Under the pieces are notes generated by a model. The model was not told the DNA's origin, searched no databases, and saw nothing but the letters and a program-made list of their open reading frames with translations. From Mycobacterium gordonae (GTDB lineage: Bacteria; Actinomycetota; Actinomycetes; Mycobacteriales; Mycobacteriaceae): a stretch of 64,000 nucleotides of DNA. The stretch is taken from positions 5,674,739-5,738,738 of the forward strand of contig NZ_CP070973.1 of the NCBI RefSeq assembly GCF_017086405.1. The letters are read 5' to 3'. Each line of letters opens with the position of its first letter. Positions within the stretch are counted from its first letter, which is position 1. Below, one piece after another: positions 17,067 through 24,881 of the stretch. Made by a program: the position numbers and the translations under genes.

Positions 17067-19874
17067 CTACCCGGGCAATCCGGCCGTGCCGAACAGTGAG
17101 CCGCCGGAGCCTCCTACCGCACCGTCACCGTCACCGCCGTCACCAACTTCCCCGATGCCGCCGGCCCCACCGGAACCACCGTTACCGCCGTTGCCGATGA
17201 GTCGGGCGCTGCCGCCCACGCCGGCGTTGCCGCCATCCCCACCTTTACCGCCATTGAATGCCGGGAAGCCGTCGAAGCTGTCACCACCCCTGCCGCCGGC
17301 GCCGCCGACACCGCCGTTGCCGTAAACCGACCCGCCGGCCCCGCCGTTCCCGGCGTTTCCGCCGCCGCCACCGTCACCGCCGGTGCCGCCCGAGAATCCC
17401 GACACCCCGACTCCGCCGATGCCGCCGGCTCCGCCGATGCCGCCGGCGCCCCACAATCCGGCCGCGCCGCCGCCGCCCCCGTTTCCGGCATCGCCGCCGA
17501 TGCCCCCGGTACGTGGAGCGCCTCCGGCGACCTGGTAGCTGCCGCCGGCGCCGCCGTTCCCGCCGGCTCCGCCCGCCCCGCCGTTTCCGTACAGCGTCCC
17601 GCCGGCCCCACCAAGGCCGGCGTCGCCGCCATGGCCTCCGGCACCACCGTTGGCCGGGTTCAAGCCGCCGGTGGCAAGGCCGAGGCCGCCCGCGCCGCCG
17701 ACGCCGCCGCTCCCCGCTGCGCCGCCGTTGCCGATCAGACCTGCGGCGCCGCCGTTTCCACCACGACCGCCGTCCCCACCGGGCCCGGCGAATTGAGCGT
17801 TCGCGCCGCTGCTGCCGTTGCCACCTCGCGCGCCGGCGCCGCCGTCGCCGTACAGCCACCCGCCGTGTCCACCGCTACCACCGTTGCCTCCAACGACGCC
17901 CGTGCCGCCGACACCACCGGACCCCCCGGCACCCCAGAGGACGACATTTCCACCGTTGCCACCGGACGCGCCCGCACCGCCGATGCCGCCGGTTCCTCCG
18001 AGTCCGATGATGGCGTTACCGCCGTTGCCGCCGCCGGCACCCGCACCGCCGGTGCCACCCCCGCCGCCGCTGCCGAACAGCCCGCCATCGCCTCCGCTAC
18101 CGCCGGCCACACCGGCGGTAGTGCTGTCAAAGCCACGGCCACCGTTACCCCACAGCAGACCCCCGCCTTGCCCGTTGGGATTCGAAGCCGTGCCGTTGGC
18201 TCCGTCGCCGATGAGCGGACGGCCCAACAGCGCCTCGGTGGGTGCGTTGATGACGTCGAGGATGCCGCCACCGCCGATCGACGGAGGAGTGAAGATCGTG
18301 CCGTTGGCGCCGGCGATGCCGTTGACGCCGTCCGGCAGGGACCCGAAATTCCCGTGCACCGAACCGGAGCCCGGGGCACCGCCGGCGCCAACGAAGTAGG
18401 CGTTGCCACCGTTGCCGCCGGAGGCGCCGGCGGCTGCCGAACTGCCGCCGAAGCTCCCGGTGAGACCGTTACCCCCGGCCCCGCCGTTGCCGAACAGGTA
18501 TCCGCCGAGACCGCCCCTGCCGGCCTGCCCCGGGCCGGTCACCGGCCCGTTGGAACCGACACCGCCGTAGGCGTCGCCGCCGGTTCCGCCGTTGCCGACC
18601 AGCCGCGCATTGCCACCGGCACCGCCACGGGCACCCGACGCGAAGTTGGCGACCGACGCGCCCCCGGGCGTGCCGCTGTTACCCCCGTCGCCGCCGTTGC
18701 CGTAGAACAACCCGCCGGTGCCGCCCTCCCCGCCGTTCCCGGTGGTCGAGGAGAAGGCGTTGCCGTTGCCGCCGACGCCGCCGTGACCGCCGTTGCCGAT
18801 CAGCAGAGCCCGGCCGCCGAGCCCTCCGTTGCCGGCCACCGCACCGGCGGCATGTCCACCTGCACCGCCGGCGCCGCCATTGCCGAATAGCCCGCCGGCC
18901 CCGCCGTTGCCGGCGGCACCACCACTGCTGAAGCCTGGCTGTCCACCACCGCCGCCGGCGCCACCCTGACCACCGTCTCCCCAGATCCAGCCGCTGCCGC
19001 CCTCACCGCCGGCACCGCCGGTTCCACCGAAGCTCGCCCCGACGCCGCCGGTCCCGCCACTGCCACCGACCCCGGAGTTGCCGTACAGGAACCCGCCCCG
19101 ACCGCCGGCTGCACCGGCACCGCCGCCGGGACCGAACTGATTGCCGTTCGTGCCGCCCGTTCCGCCGGCACCACCGGCCCCGCCGGCACCGAACAGCGTT
19201 GCCGAACCACCCGCGCCGCCGAGCCCGCCGGCGCCTCCGTTGGCTGCGGCACCGGCCCCGCCGGCCCCGCCGATACCGCCGTTGCCGTAGAGCCAGCCAC
19301 CGTTGCCGCCGGCGCCGCCGGCGCCGGCGGTCGCGCCGCCCGTCAGGCCGACTCCCCCAGAGCCGCCGGCCCCGCCATTGCCGATCAGCCCCGCAGACCC
19401 GCCGGCACCACCGCCCTGTCCGGCGCTGCCCCCGGCACCGTTACCACCATTGCCCCACAACAATCCACCGTCGCCACCCCTGCCCCCCGGGGTCGTGGCA
19501 TTGACACCGTCGCCGATCAACGGGCGATTGAGCAGCGCCATGGTGGGCGCGTTGATCAGTCCCATCACGTCCTGGGGTACCGCCTGCGCGGCATTGAGCG
19601 CCTCGGCCGCAGCGTAGGTGCTCCCGGCGCCCGTCATGGTCGCCACGAACTGCTGGTGAAACGCCGCGGCTTGGGCGCTGAGCGCTTGGTAAGTCTCAGC
19701 ATGCCCGGAAAACAGCATCGCGATCGCGGCAGACACCTCGTCGGCGCCGGCGGCCGCCAGAGCCGTCGTGGGGTTGGCCGCCGCGGCAGCGGCAGCATCG
19801 ATCGTGGAACCGATGCCGGAGAGATCCGACGCCGCCAGCGCCAGGAATTCGGGTGCTGCAACCAGGAAAGACAT
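17067..19874 (-). CDS. PE_PGRS protein with an internal second linker (apparent fusion)
   Basis: A 935-residue PE_PGRS protein. The N-terminal PE domain (MSFLVAAPEFL to about residue 95) has the type VII secretion motif YxxxE as YAAAE. The linker INAPTMALLNRPLIGDG follows, then GGxGGx repeats. Unusually, a second complete linker, INAPTEALLGRPLIGDG starting at residue 542, occurs in mid-protein after a non-PGRS GTIFTPPSIGGGGILD stretch and is followed by a second PGRS block; no second PE domain is present. This suggests fusion of two PE_PGRS genes. AGGA six bases before ATG 19874 supports the start. Proteins of this class are exported to the cell surface through ESX-5. Confidence 0.93.
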   Translation of the reverse strand: MSFLVAAPEFLALAASDLSGIGSTIDAAAAAAANPTTALAAAGADEVSAAIAMLFSGHAETYQALSAQAAAFHQQFVATMTGAGSTYAAAEALNAAQAVPQDVMGLINAPTMALLNRPLIGDGVNATTPGGRGGDGGLLWGNGGNGAGGSAGQGGGAGGSAGLIGNGGAGGSGGVGLTGGATAGAGGAGGNGGWLYGNGGIGGAGGAGAAANGGAGGLGGAGGSATLFGAGGAGGAGGTGGTNGNQFGPGGGAGAAGGRGGFLYGNSGVGGSGGTGGVGASFGGTGGAGGEGGSGWIWGDGGQGGAGGGGGQPGFSSGGAAGNGGAGGLFGNGGAGGAGGHAAGAVAGNGGLGGRALLIGNGGHGGVGGNGNAFSSTTGNGGEGGTGGLFYGNGGDGGNSGTPGGASVANFASGARGGAGGNARLVGNGGTGGDAYGGVGSNGPVTGPGQAGRGGLGGYLFGNGGAGGNGLTGSFGGSSAAAGASGGNGGNAYFVGAGGAPGSGSVHGNFGSLPDGVNGIAGANGTIFTPPSIGGGGILDVINAPTEALLGRPLIGDGANGTASNPNGQGGGLLWGNGGRGFDSTTAGVAGGSGGDGGLFGSGGGGGTGGAGAGGGNGGNAIIGLGGTGGIGGAGASGGNGGNVVLWGAGGSGGVGGTGVVGGNGGSGGHGGWLYGDGGAGARGGNGSSGANAQFAGPGGDGGRGGNGGAAGLIGNGGAAGSGGVGGAGGLGLATGGLNPANGGAGGHGGDAGLGGAGGTLYGNGGAGGAGGNGGAGGSYQVAGGAPRTGGIGGDAGNGGGGGAAGLWGAGGIGGAGGIGGVGVSGFSGGTGGDGGGGGNAGNGGAGGSVYGNGGVGGAGGRGGDSFDGFPAFNGGKGGDGGNAGVGGSARLIGNGGNGGSGGAGGIGEVGDGGDGDGAVGGSGGSLFGTAGLPG

Positions 19875-19991
19875 GGTGTGTCCTATCGTTCGACGGCGCA
19901 CGCGGCGAATCGCAGAATATGCGCGGCTGACCGATCATTGCGGCGAAATTCGTATCCTCTTAGCGAAGACGAATCCGACCCGCCGCGGGCA

Positions 19992-20038
19992 GGGCACACT
20001 GCACGTGCATCACGGCGAAGGTTGTGCACTCTGCACAG
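19992..20038. promoter_or_regulatory. Pair of GTGCAC-type palindromes, 32 bp apart, upstream of PE_PGRS (17067-19874)
   Basis: GTGCACTCTGCACAG lies at 20024-20038. A weaker copy, GGGCACACTGCACGT, lies at 19992-20006. They are 32 bp apart start to start with 17 bases between them, and begin 118 bp upstream of the PE_PGRS start codon. The same pair with the same spacing lies upstream of the neighbouring PE_PGRS gene. This looks like tandem operator sites for a dimeric regulator on one face of the helix. Confidence 0.55.
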
Positions 20039-20049
20039 CCACCCGCCGA

Positions 20050-22047
20050 TCAGCCCGCCCTGCCGTCAGCGCCCCTTGTCCCCGAAATGCTGCCCGCCCC
20101 GGCGGCCCCGGAGCCGCCCGTGCCACCCGCACTGCCGTAGGTGGACGGAGCACCCGCAACCGGGGTGGATGTCCAGCTGGCCGCCGTGACGCCGCCGGCG
20201 CCACCGGCGCCACCCGTGCCCGACGCGCCACCGGCGGCGCTGGCGCCGCCGGCTCCGCCGAGGCCCGCCGCGCCCCCGGCACCGATGAATCCGCGGCTTC
20301 CGCCACTTCCGCCGCGGCCGCCCGTCGCACCGTTACTCGCGGTCCCACCGGTCCCTCCGGCACCGCCGTCTCCTCCGTCGCCGCCTTGCAGTTGAGAGTT
20401 GGCGAGCAATTGCGCGGTGTAGGCGTTGCCGCCGCCGCCGCCGGCACCACCGAGTCCACCGGCCCCGCCTGCGCCACCGGCGCCGCCCACGCCGCCTCCG
20501 CCACCTGCGCCCCCGTCGCCGAACAGCAGTCCGCCGGCGCCACCGTCGCCACCGGTGCCGCCCGCCCCCGACGCTCCGGCGTTGCCGCCCTGGGCGCCGT
20601 TGCCGCCAGCGCCGCCCGCGAGATTCTGCTGCGCGGTAAACGATCCGAGGGTGTCTCCGGTGGCGCCGCCGCTGCCACCGGAGCCTCCGGCTCCGCCGGT
20701 CCCACCGACCCCGCCGGCCCCGCCGAAACCTCCGGCTCCGCCATTGCCGACGAGTAAGCCGCCACGCCCTCCGGCACCCCCGGCACCTCCGGCACCGGCG
20801 GCGCCGCCGTTCGCGCCAGCAGACCCGTTGCCGCCGTCCCCGCCCGCCGCTCCGGGGTGGTTGGGTCCGACTGCGAACCCGAGCGAGTCGCCGCCGTTGC
20901 CGCCGTTGCCGCCGTTGCCGCCGATGCCGAGCGCATTGCCACCGTCACCGCCGGTCCCTCCGGTCGGCTGGCCCGGAGTGAAGAAGTTGGGCGCTCCGCT
21001 ACCCGCGGACGTCTGGTTGGCGTCACCGCCCGCCCCACCATTTCCGCCGTTGAATCCGTCGGCGCCGTGTCCTCCGTTACCGCCGGTGATCGGACTCGAG
21101 TTACTCAGCCCCCACTGACCGGGTTGCCCGGTCGCGGTACCACCCTGTCCACCGTTACCCCCATTGACGGTGGCGCTGCCTGGCGTGCCGGGACTGCCGT
21201 TGCCGGCAATCGCCGGTGAACTGGTATTGCTGCTGGCGGCGCTGCCGGCACCGCCGTCCGCTGCCGAGCCGGCAGGAAGCGGGTTACCGCTGCGACCGGC
21301 ACCGCCCGCCCCGCCGAGGCCGCCGGCACCGCCGGCGCCCAGCACTCCGGCGGCGCCGCCGAAGCCACCGCTGCCGCCGTTGCCGCTCTGAGTGGCGCCC
21401 AGACCGCCGACCCCGCCGAAGCCACCGCTGCCGCCGTTGCCGTACAACCAGCCCCCGGCCCCGCCGGCCCCGCCCGCGCCGCCGAGACCGCCGACAGTGC
21501 CGGCAGTGCCCGATCCGCCGGCCCCGCCAGCACCGCCGTTACCGAACAGCCCGGCAGCGCCACCGGCACCACCCGCCTGACCGGTGCCGGCCGCACCGGC
21601 AGCGCCGTTACCCCCGTTACCCCACAGCAGGCCGCCGGCGCCGCCGGCCCCACCCGGGGCGGTGGCGTGGGCACCGTCGCCGATCAGAGGGCGACCCAGC
21701 AGCAGCTGGGTGGGCGCGTTGACAGCGCCCAGCACGGCCTGCTCAACCGCCTGCAACGGTGACGCGTTCAATGCCTCGGCGGTCGCATATGACCCGCCGG
21801 CACTGGTCAGCGCCTGCACGAACTGCTGATGGAAGGAAGCCGCCTGCACGTTGACCGCTTGGTAGGTCTGGGCGTGTGTCGAGAACATTGCGGCAATCGC
21901 CGCCGACACCTCGTCGGCACCGGCCGCAGCGAGCGCGGTCGTCGGGCCGACCGCGGCGCTGTTGGCCTCGCTCAGCATCGATCCCACATTCGTCAGTTGG
22001 CTCGCAGCATGCGCCACCGCGTCCGGCGCGGCAATCAGGAATGCCAT
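20050..22047 (-). CDS. PE_PGRS protein
   Basis: A 665-residue PE_PGRS protein with a PE domain (MAFLIAAPDAVAHAASQL to about residue 95), the YxxxE motif as YATAE, linker VNAPTQLLLGRPLIGDG and a PGRS domain of GGxGGx repeats to the C terminus. A less regular Ser/Thr/Pro-containing region lies around residues 235-320. GGAAGG six bases before ATG 22047 supports the start. It is in tandem with the PE_PGRS gene downstream (175 bp gap), each gene having its own upstream palindrome pair, so they are probably separately transcribed. In H37Rv this region holds PE_PGRS21/22, PE9/PE10 and celA2. Confidence 0.93.
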   Translation of the reverse strand: MAFLIAAPDAVAHAASQLTNVGSMLSEANSAAVGPTTALAAAGADEVSAAIAAMFSTHAQTYQAVNVQAASFHQQFVQALTSAGGSYATAEALNASPLQAVEQAVLGAVNAPTQLLLGRPLIGDGAHATAPGGAGGAGGLLWGNGGNGAAGAAGTGQAGGAGGAAGLFGNGGAGGAGGSGTAGTVGGLGGAGGAGGAGGWLYGNGGSGGFGGVGGLGATQSGNGGSGGFGGAAGVLGAGGAGGLGGAGGAGRSGNPLPAGSAADGGAGSAASSNTSSPAIAGNGSPGTPGSATVNGGNGGQGGTATGQPGQWGLSNSSPITGGNGGHGADGFNGGNGGAGGDANQTSAGSGAPNFFTPGQPTGGTGGDGGNALGIGGNGGNGGNGGDSLGFAVGPNHPGAAGGDGGNGSAGANGGAAGAGGAGGAGGRGGLLVGNGGAGGFGGAGGVGGTGGAGGSGGSGGATGDTLGSFTAQQNLAGGAGGNGAQGGNAGASGAGGTGGDGGAGGLLFGDGGAGGGGGVGGAGGAGGAGGLGGAGGGGGNAYTAQLLANSQLQGGDGGDGGAGGTGGTASNGATGGRGGSGGSRGFIGAGGAAGLGGAGGASAAGGASGTGGAGGAGGVTAASWTSTPVAGAPSTYGSAGGTGGSGAAGAGSISGTRGADGRAG

Positions 22048-22167
22048 CGCTGTCCTTCCATCGGATTCAATCGGGGCCGGCGTCGGCCAGGCAATGCGCC
22101 AATCAACAACGGGCCCAACATCTCTTGAGTTTTGCCAGCTTGCCTCGCCAGACACCGGGACGACATC

Positions 22168-22214
22168 GTGCAGAGTGCACAGACCCAGTTCGGGGCGAGG
22201 TGCACTGTGCACAG
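22168..22214. promoter_or_regulatory. Pair of GTGCAC-type palindromes, 32 bp apart, upstream of PE_PGRS (20050-22047)
   Basis: GTGCAGAGTGCACAG (22168-22182) and GTGCACTGTGCACAG (22200-22214) are 32 bp apart with 17 bases between. They begin 121 bp upstream of the PE_PGRS start. The second is a near-perfect palindrome, CTGTGCACAGTGCAC read on the minus strand. The surrounding sequence does not resemble the upstream region of the neighbouring PE_PGRS, so the shared pair looks selected and not merely carried by a recent duplication. Confidence 0.6.
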
Positions 22215-22383
22215 GCGCCGAAGTGGGCCGAGCCGAGCCCGGCAAGGCGCAGTCGGTCGGCGGACGGCGAAGGCGCCCGGTATTCTCGGCACGGACCTCG
22301 GCGCTCCGGCGAGGGGGGCGGTATGCACATCGCACAATCGGTCAGGACGAAATTCGACGACCCCTAGCGGGCTGTGATTCCGG

Positions 22384-22389
22384 TAGATT
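22384..22389 (+). promoter_or_regulatory. Putative -10 box of a leaderless promoter for the FAD monooxygenase
   Basis: TAGATT is followed by 7 nt and then the GTG start at 22397, which has no Shine-Dalgarno. The same hexamer and spacing precede lpqV at 50396, supporting a leaderless start for both genes. Confidence 0.45.
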
Positions 22390-22396
22390 CCGGCTC

Positions 22397-23965
22397 GTGG
22401 CTGATGTGGTGATCGTCGGCGCCGGCCCGAACGGACTGATGCTGGCCTGCGAACTCGGGCTGGCCGGCATCCGGCCGGTGCTGCTGGACACGAGCCCAGG
22501 CCCCAATACGCAGCGACGTGCAGCGGGCATCGTGGGCCAGGGAGTCCGGATCTTCGACCACCACGGCCTGTACGACACACTCGCGCAAACGACAGAGCCC
22601 CCGCGGCCGGCCGCCGGCTCGTTCTTCGCCGGCTTCGGATTGGACGTCGCCGAGGTGCCGAAACACCAGCTGTACACATTGCGGGTGGAACAACCCAGGC
22701 TCATCGAAGTGCTTGTCACCGCGGCCCAGAGATACGACGTCGACTTTCGCTGGGGTCACGCCCTGACCGGTTTCGAGCAAGACGACGACGGCGTCGTCGT
22801 ACACGTCGCAGGTCCGGACGGCCTCTATGAATTGTCGGCCGAATACCTGGTGGGCGCCGACGGCGGCTCAAGTCTCACCCGCAAGCTGGCAGGCATCGGT
22901 TTTCCGGGGATGTCGTCCTACGACGTAACCGAGCATGTGGCGTTCGGAGTCCTGCCGCCCCTGGACTGGGTTGATTCCGACACCGGGGCGCTGAACGTCC
23001 CCGGGTTCGGCGCCATTCCGCCGCGGCAATACTTTCGGGCCGGCGGAGGCATATTCGGGTGGGGCACGAAGCTGACGGACCGGGGCGGGGTGTTCACAAT
23101 CGAACTCGACAACTCACCACGTGAGAACCCCGACCTCAACGGCGACAATGCGCCCGCCAGCATCGCCGAGCAGGAAGCCAGCATCGAGCGCGTGCTCGGG
23201 GTACCGGTCCCGCTACAGCTGGAATCCAGTGACCTGGCACCGGACCTTCGCCTTTATCGCGGCGTGAACTCGCGGATCGCGTCACAATACCGACTGGGCC
23301 GGGTCATACTCGTCGGCGATGCCGCGCACGTGCAGCCACCGCTCGGGGGCCCCGGTCTCAATCTGGGTCTGCAGGACGCAGCGAACCTCGGCTGGAAGCT
23401 GGCGGCTGTACTGGACAAGCGCCGCGGCACTGAACTGCTCGACACCTACGAAAGCGAGCGGCGGCCCGCCGCCGAGCGGGTGATCATGCACAGCCGCGCC
23501 CAGCTGGCGCTCATCCGGCCTGGCGCCGAAGTCAGCGCCCTGCGGGAACTCTTCGGCGAATTGCTCTCGCAGCCCGCAGTCGTCGGTCACCTCGGGGACC
23601 TCGTGTCCGGCGCCGACATCCGCTATGGCGCAGGCGCGACAGCCCATCCGCTGGTCGGACGCTGGGTGCCGGATTCCGCCGTGACGAACTCCTCTGGAAC
23701 GGCCCGCTTCGCGGAGCTCGCCCGGGCCGGGAAGCCGTTGCTGATCGATCTGACCGAGCTGGGAGTGGTGGACGCCGCGGCCTCGGCCATCGCGCACCGA
23801 ATCGTCGTCGTCGCTGGGCGCGCGGTGGAGGAACTGTCGGCCACGGCTCTGTTGGTGCGCCCCGACGGCTATGTGGCCTGGGCGTCCTCGTCGCAGACAC
23901 CCGACTTGGACGAACTCGATCACGCACTCACGTTCTGGTTCGGCGTCACCACCACAACCCGCTGA
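22397..23965 (+). CDS. FAD-dependent aromatic/polyketide hydroxylase (class A flavoprotein monooxygenase)
   Basis: A 522-residue flavoprotein monooxygenase. It starts directly with the FAD dinucleotide fold VVIVGAGPNGLMLACEL (GxGxxG at residues 8-13), has the mid-protein DG motif VGADGGSSLTRK and the GD motif VGDAAHVQPPLGGPGLNLG, and ends in a thioredoxin-like domain typical of the phenol hydroxylase/PgaE/MhpA group. It should use NAD(P)H and O2 to hydroxylate an aromatic or polycyclic substrate, which cannot be told from sequence. The GTG start at 22397 fits both the fold start and the TAGATT promoter. I do not recall an ortholog at this site in H37Rv. Confidence 0.88.
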   Translation: MADVVIVGAGPNGLMLACELGLAGIRPVLLDTSPGPNTQRRAAGIVGQGVRIFDHHGLYDTLAQTTEPPRPAAGSFFAGFGLDVAEVPKHQLYTLRVEQPRLIEVLVTAAQRYDVDFRWGHALTGFEQDDDGVVVHVAGPDGLYELSAEYLVGADGGSSLTRKLAGIGFPGMSSYDVTEHVAFGVLPPLDWVDSDTGALNVPGFGAIPPRQYFRAGGGIFGWGTKLTDRGGVFTIELDNSPRENPDLNGDNAPASIAEQEASIERVLGVPVPLQLESSDLAPDLRLYRGVNSRIASQYRLGRVILVGDAAHVQPPLGGPGLNLGLQDAANLGWKLAAVLDKRRGTELLDTYESERRPAAERVIMHSRAQLALIRPGAEVSALRELFGELLSQPAVVGHLGDLVSGADIRYGAGATAHPLVGRWVPDSAVTNSSGTARFAELARAGKPLLIDLTELGVVDAAASAIAHRIVVVAGRAVEELSATALLVRPDGYVAWASSSQTPDLDELDHALTFWFGVTTTTR

Positions 23966-24123
23966 GTCCCCCGAATGGCGGACGCCCGATGTCCACCGTT
24001 CGTAGTACCCCGAAATTCATCCCGCCGCCGCCCGATCGGAGGACAACGCGGGCGCGCAACTGCGGGCAATGTGGTGTAGCTGGGCAGTTTCGCTCGGCCT
24101 CAACAACAACGAGGAGGGACCTG

Positions 24124-24204
24124 ATGAGCCACGAAATCCTTTTCCAGGAGACGGACGCCGCATACGCGTGGGCGGTCTTCGTAGTCGACGACGTCGACGC
24201 GTGA
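24124..24204 (+). CDS. Small ORF of 26 codons with a strong ribosome-binding site, unknown function
   Basis: ATG 24124 is preceded by GAGGAGGGA, one of the best Shine-Dalgarno sequences in the window, at ideal spacing. The ORF encodes 26 residues beginning MSHEILFQETDAAYAWAV and ending in the acidic VVDDVDA, then TGA. A GC-rich hairpin starts 4 bases after the stop. The tight RBS-ORF-hairpin arrangement argues for a translated peptide. It could be a leader peptide, a peptide precursor or a remnant of a longer gene. It lies 158 bp after the monooxygenase and converges on a membrane protein gene. I recognise no family. Confidence 0.5.
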   Translation: MSHEILFQETDAAYAWAVFVVDDVDA

Positions 24205-24208
24205 CAAT

Positions 24209-24234
24209 CGTGTCGGCCCTCGGGGGCCGGCACG
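24209..24234. terminator. GC-rich hairpin after the 26-codon ORF
   Basis: Arms CGTGTCGGCCC (24209-24219) and GGGCCGGCACG (24224-24234) form an 11-bp stem with one G-T pair and a 4-base loop. It is followed on the plus strand by an A-rich run, not a T-run, so it is not a textbook intrinsic terminator in either direction, though mycobacterial terminators often lack the U-tract. It lies between two convergent genes. Confidence 0.5.
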
Positions 24235-24318
24235 ACAAAAAATTCATTCCAACAGGCCAAGCGGGGCCGCGCACCGCACTGCTCAGGCGGTGGCAACCCC
24301 GCTCGGCGGGAAGGGGAA

Positions 24319-24732
24319 TCACGCCGCCAGGCGGCGCACTCCCAGGTACTGGAGGCCGGCGAACGCCAGCGTGTAGACGCCGCTGGCCAGCGTCGCACCG
24401 ACCCCGACCGACGTCATCGACAACAACTCCGCGGCAGTGATCGCCGCGACCGTGTAAACCAGGTTCGCTGCGACGACGCCGAGTCCCGCGCGACGCAGGT
24501 TCGGCAACGCGGCCAGACTGAACACAGCCAGTCCGTAGAGGACGAAGAAGGCACCCATGCTGTATTCCTGGGCGGACGTCAGGCCGGTCACTCGCGAAAT
24601 CGGATCGGCGGCAACGGCGACTGCCAGCCCCATCAAACCGGTCAAGGTCGCGTCAGCGCGCATCGCGAAGCGCAGCAGCGAGTCGTTGGAGTCGGATAGC
24701 GGGCGGGGCTGCACGCCGGAAATTGCGGTCAT
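24319..24732 (-). CDS. Small integral membrane protein, unknown function
   Basis: A 137-residue protein with four predicted hydrophobic helices (about residues 28-45, 58-76, 84-103 and 110-130) after a short polar N terminus. The GADP-x-SRVTG-type loop and overall size recall small actinobacterial four-helix membrane proteins, but I cannot assign a family securely. ATG 24732 has GAGGAG eight bases upstream. It is last in a minus-strand series behind the O-methyltransferase (149 bp gap), so it may be part of that unit or separately transcribed. Confidence 0.72.
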   Translation of the reverse strand: MTAISGVQPRPLSDSNDSLLRFAMRADATLTGLMGLAVAVAADPISRVTGLTSAQEYSMGAFFVLYGLAVFSLAALPNLRRAGLGVVAANLVYTVAAITAAELLSMTSVGVGATLASGVYTLAFAGLQYLGVRRLAA

Positions 24733-24881
24733 GTTCGGGTCTCCTCGGGCTTGGGCGTTGGTGCGGGTCGAACACGTCTGACGGTGCCGTTCACGCACTG
24801 CCAGATCGACGCCCGCCGCTGCCAGTTACTGCCACCAACCCGATGAACAGGGCTTTTACTGCGGAACTCGCCGGCTGCCCG

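Larger units (their letters stand above)
22048..22396. other. Divergent intergenic region between PE_PGRS and the FAD monooxygenase
   Basis: These 349 bases contain no supported gene. They hold the palindrome pair serving the leftward PE_PGRS gene and a TAGATT box serving the rightward monooxygenase gene. An open frame reads through from 21962 into the monooxygenase, but the upstream part has no start with a ribosome site and no protein-like composition. Confidence 0.7.

Noticed and set aside
20426..21118. Long proline-rich open frames on the strand opposite the PGRS regions (also 17818-18399, 53576-54412, 54542-55531, 56117-56788)
   Set aside because: They are the complement of GGC/GCC-rich PGRS codons, which read as Pro/Ala in the antisense frame. 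They have no ribosome sites and no family features.
23989..24123. Upstream extension of the 26-codon ORF to ATG 23989
   Set aside because: The added residues are Arg/Pro-rich without protein-like pattern, and the strong Shine-Dalgarno lies immediately before ATG 24124.
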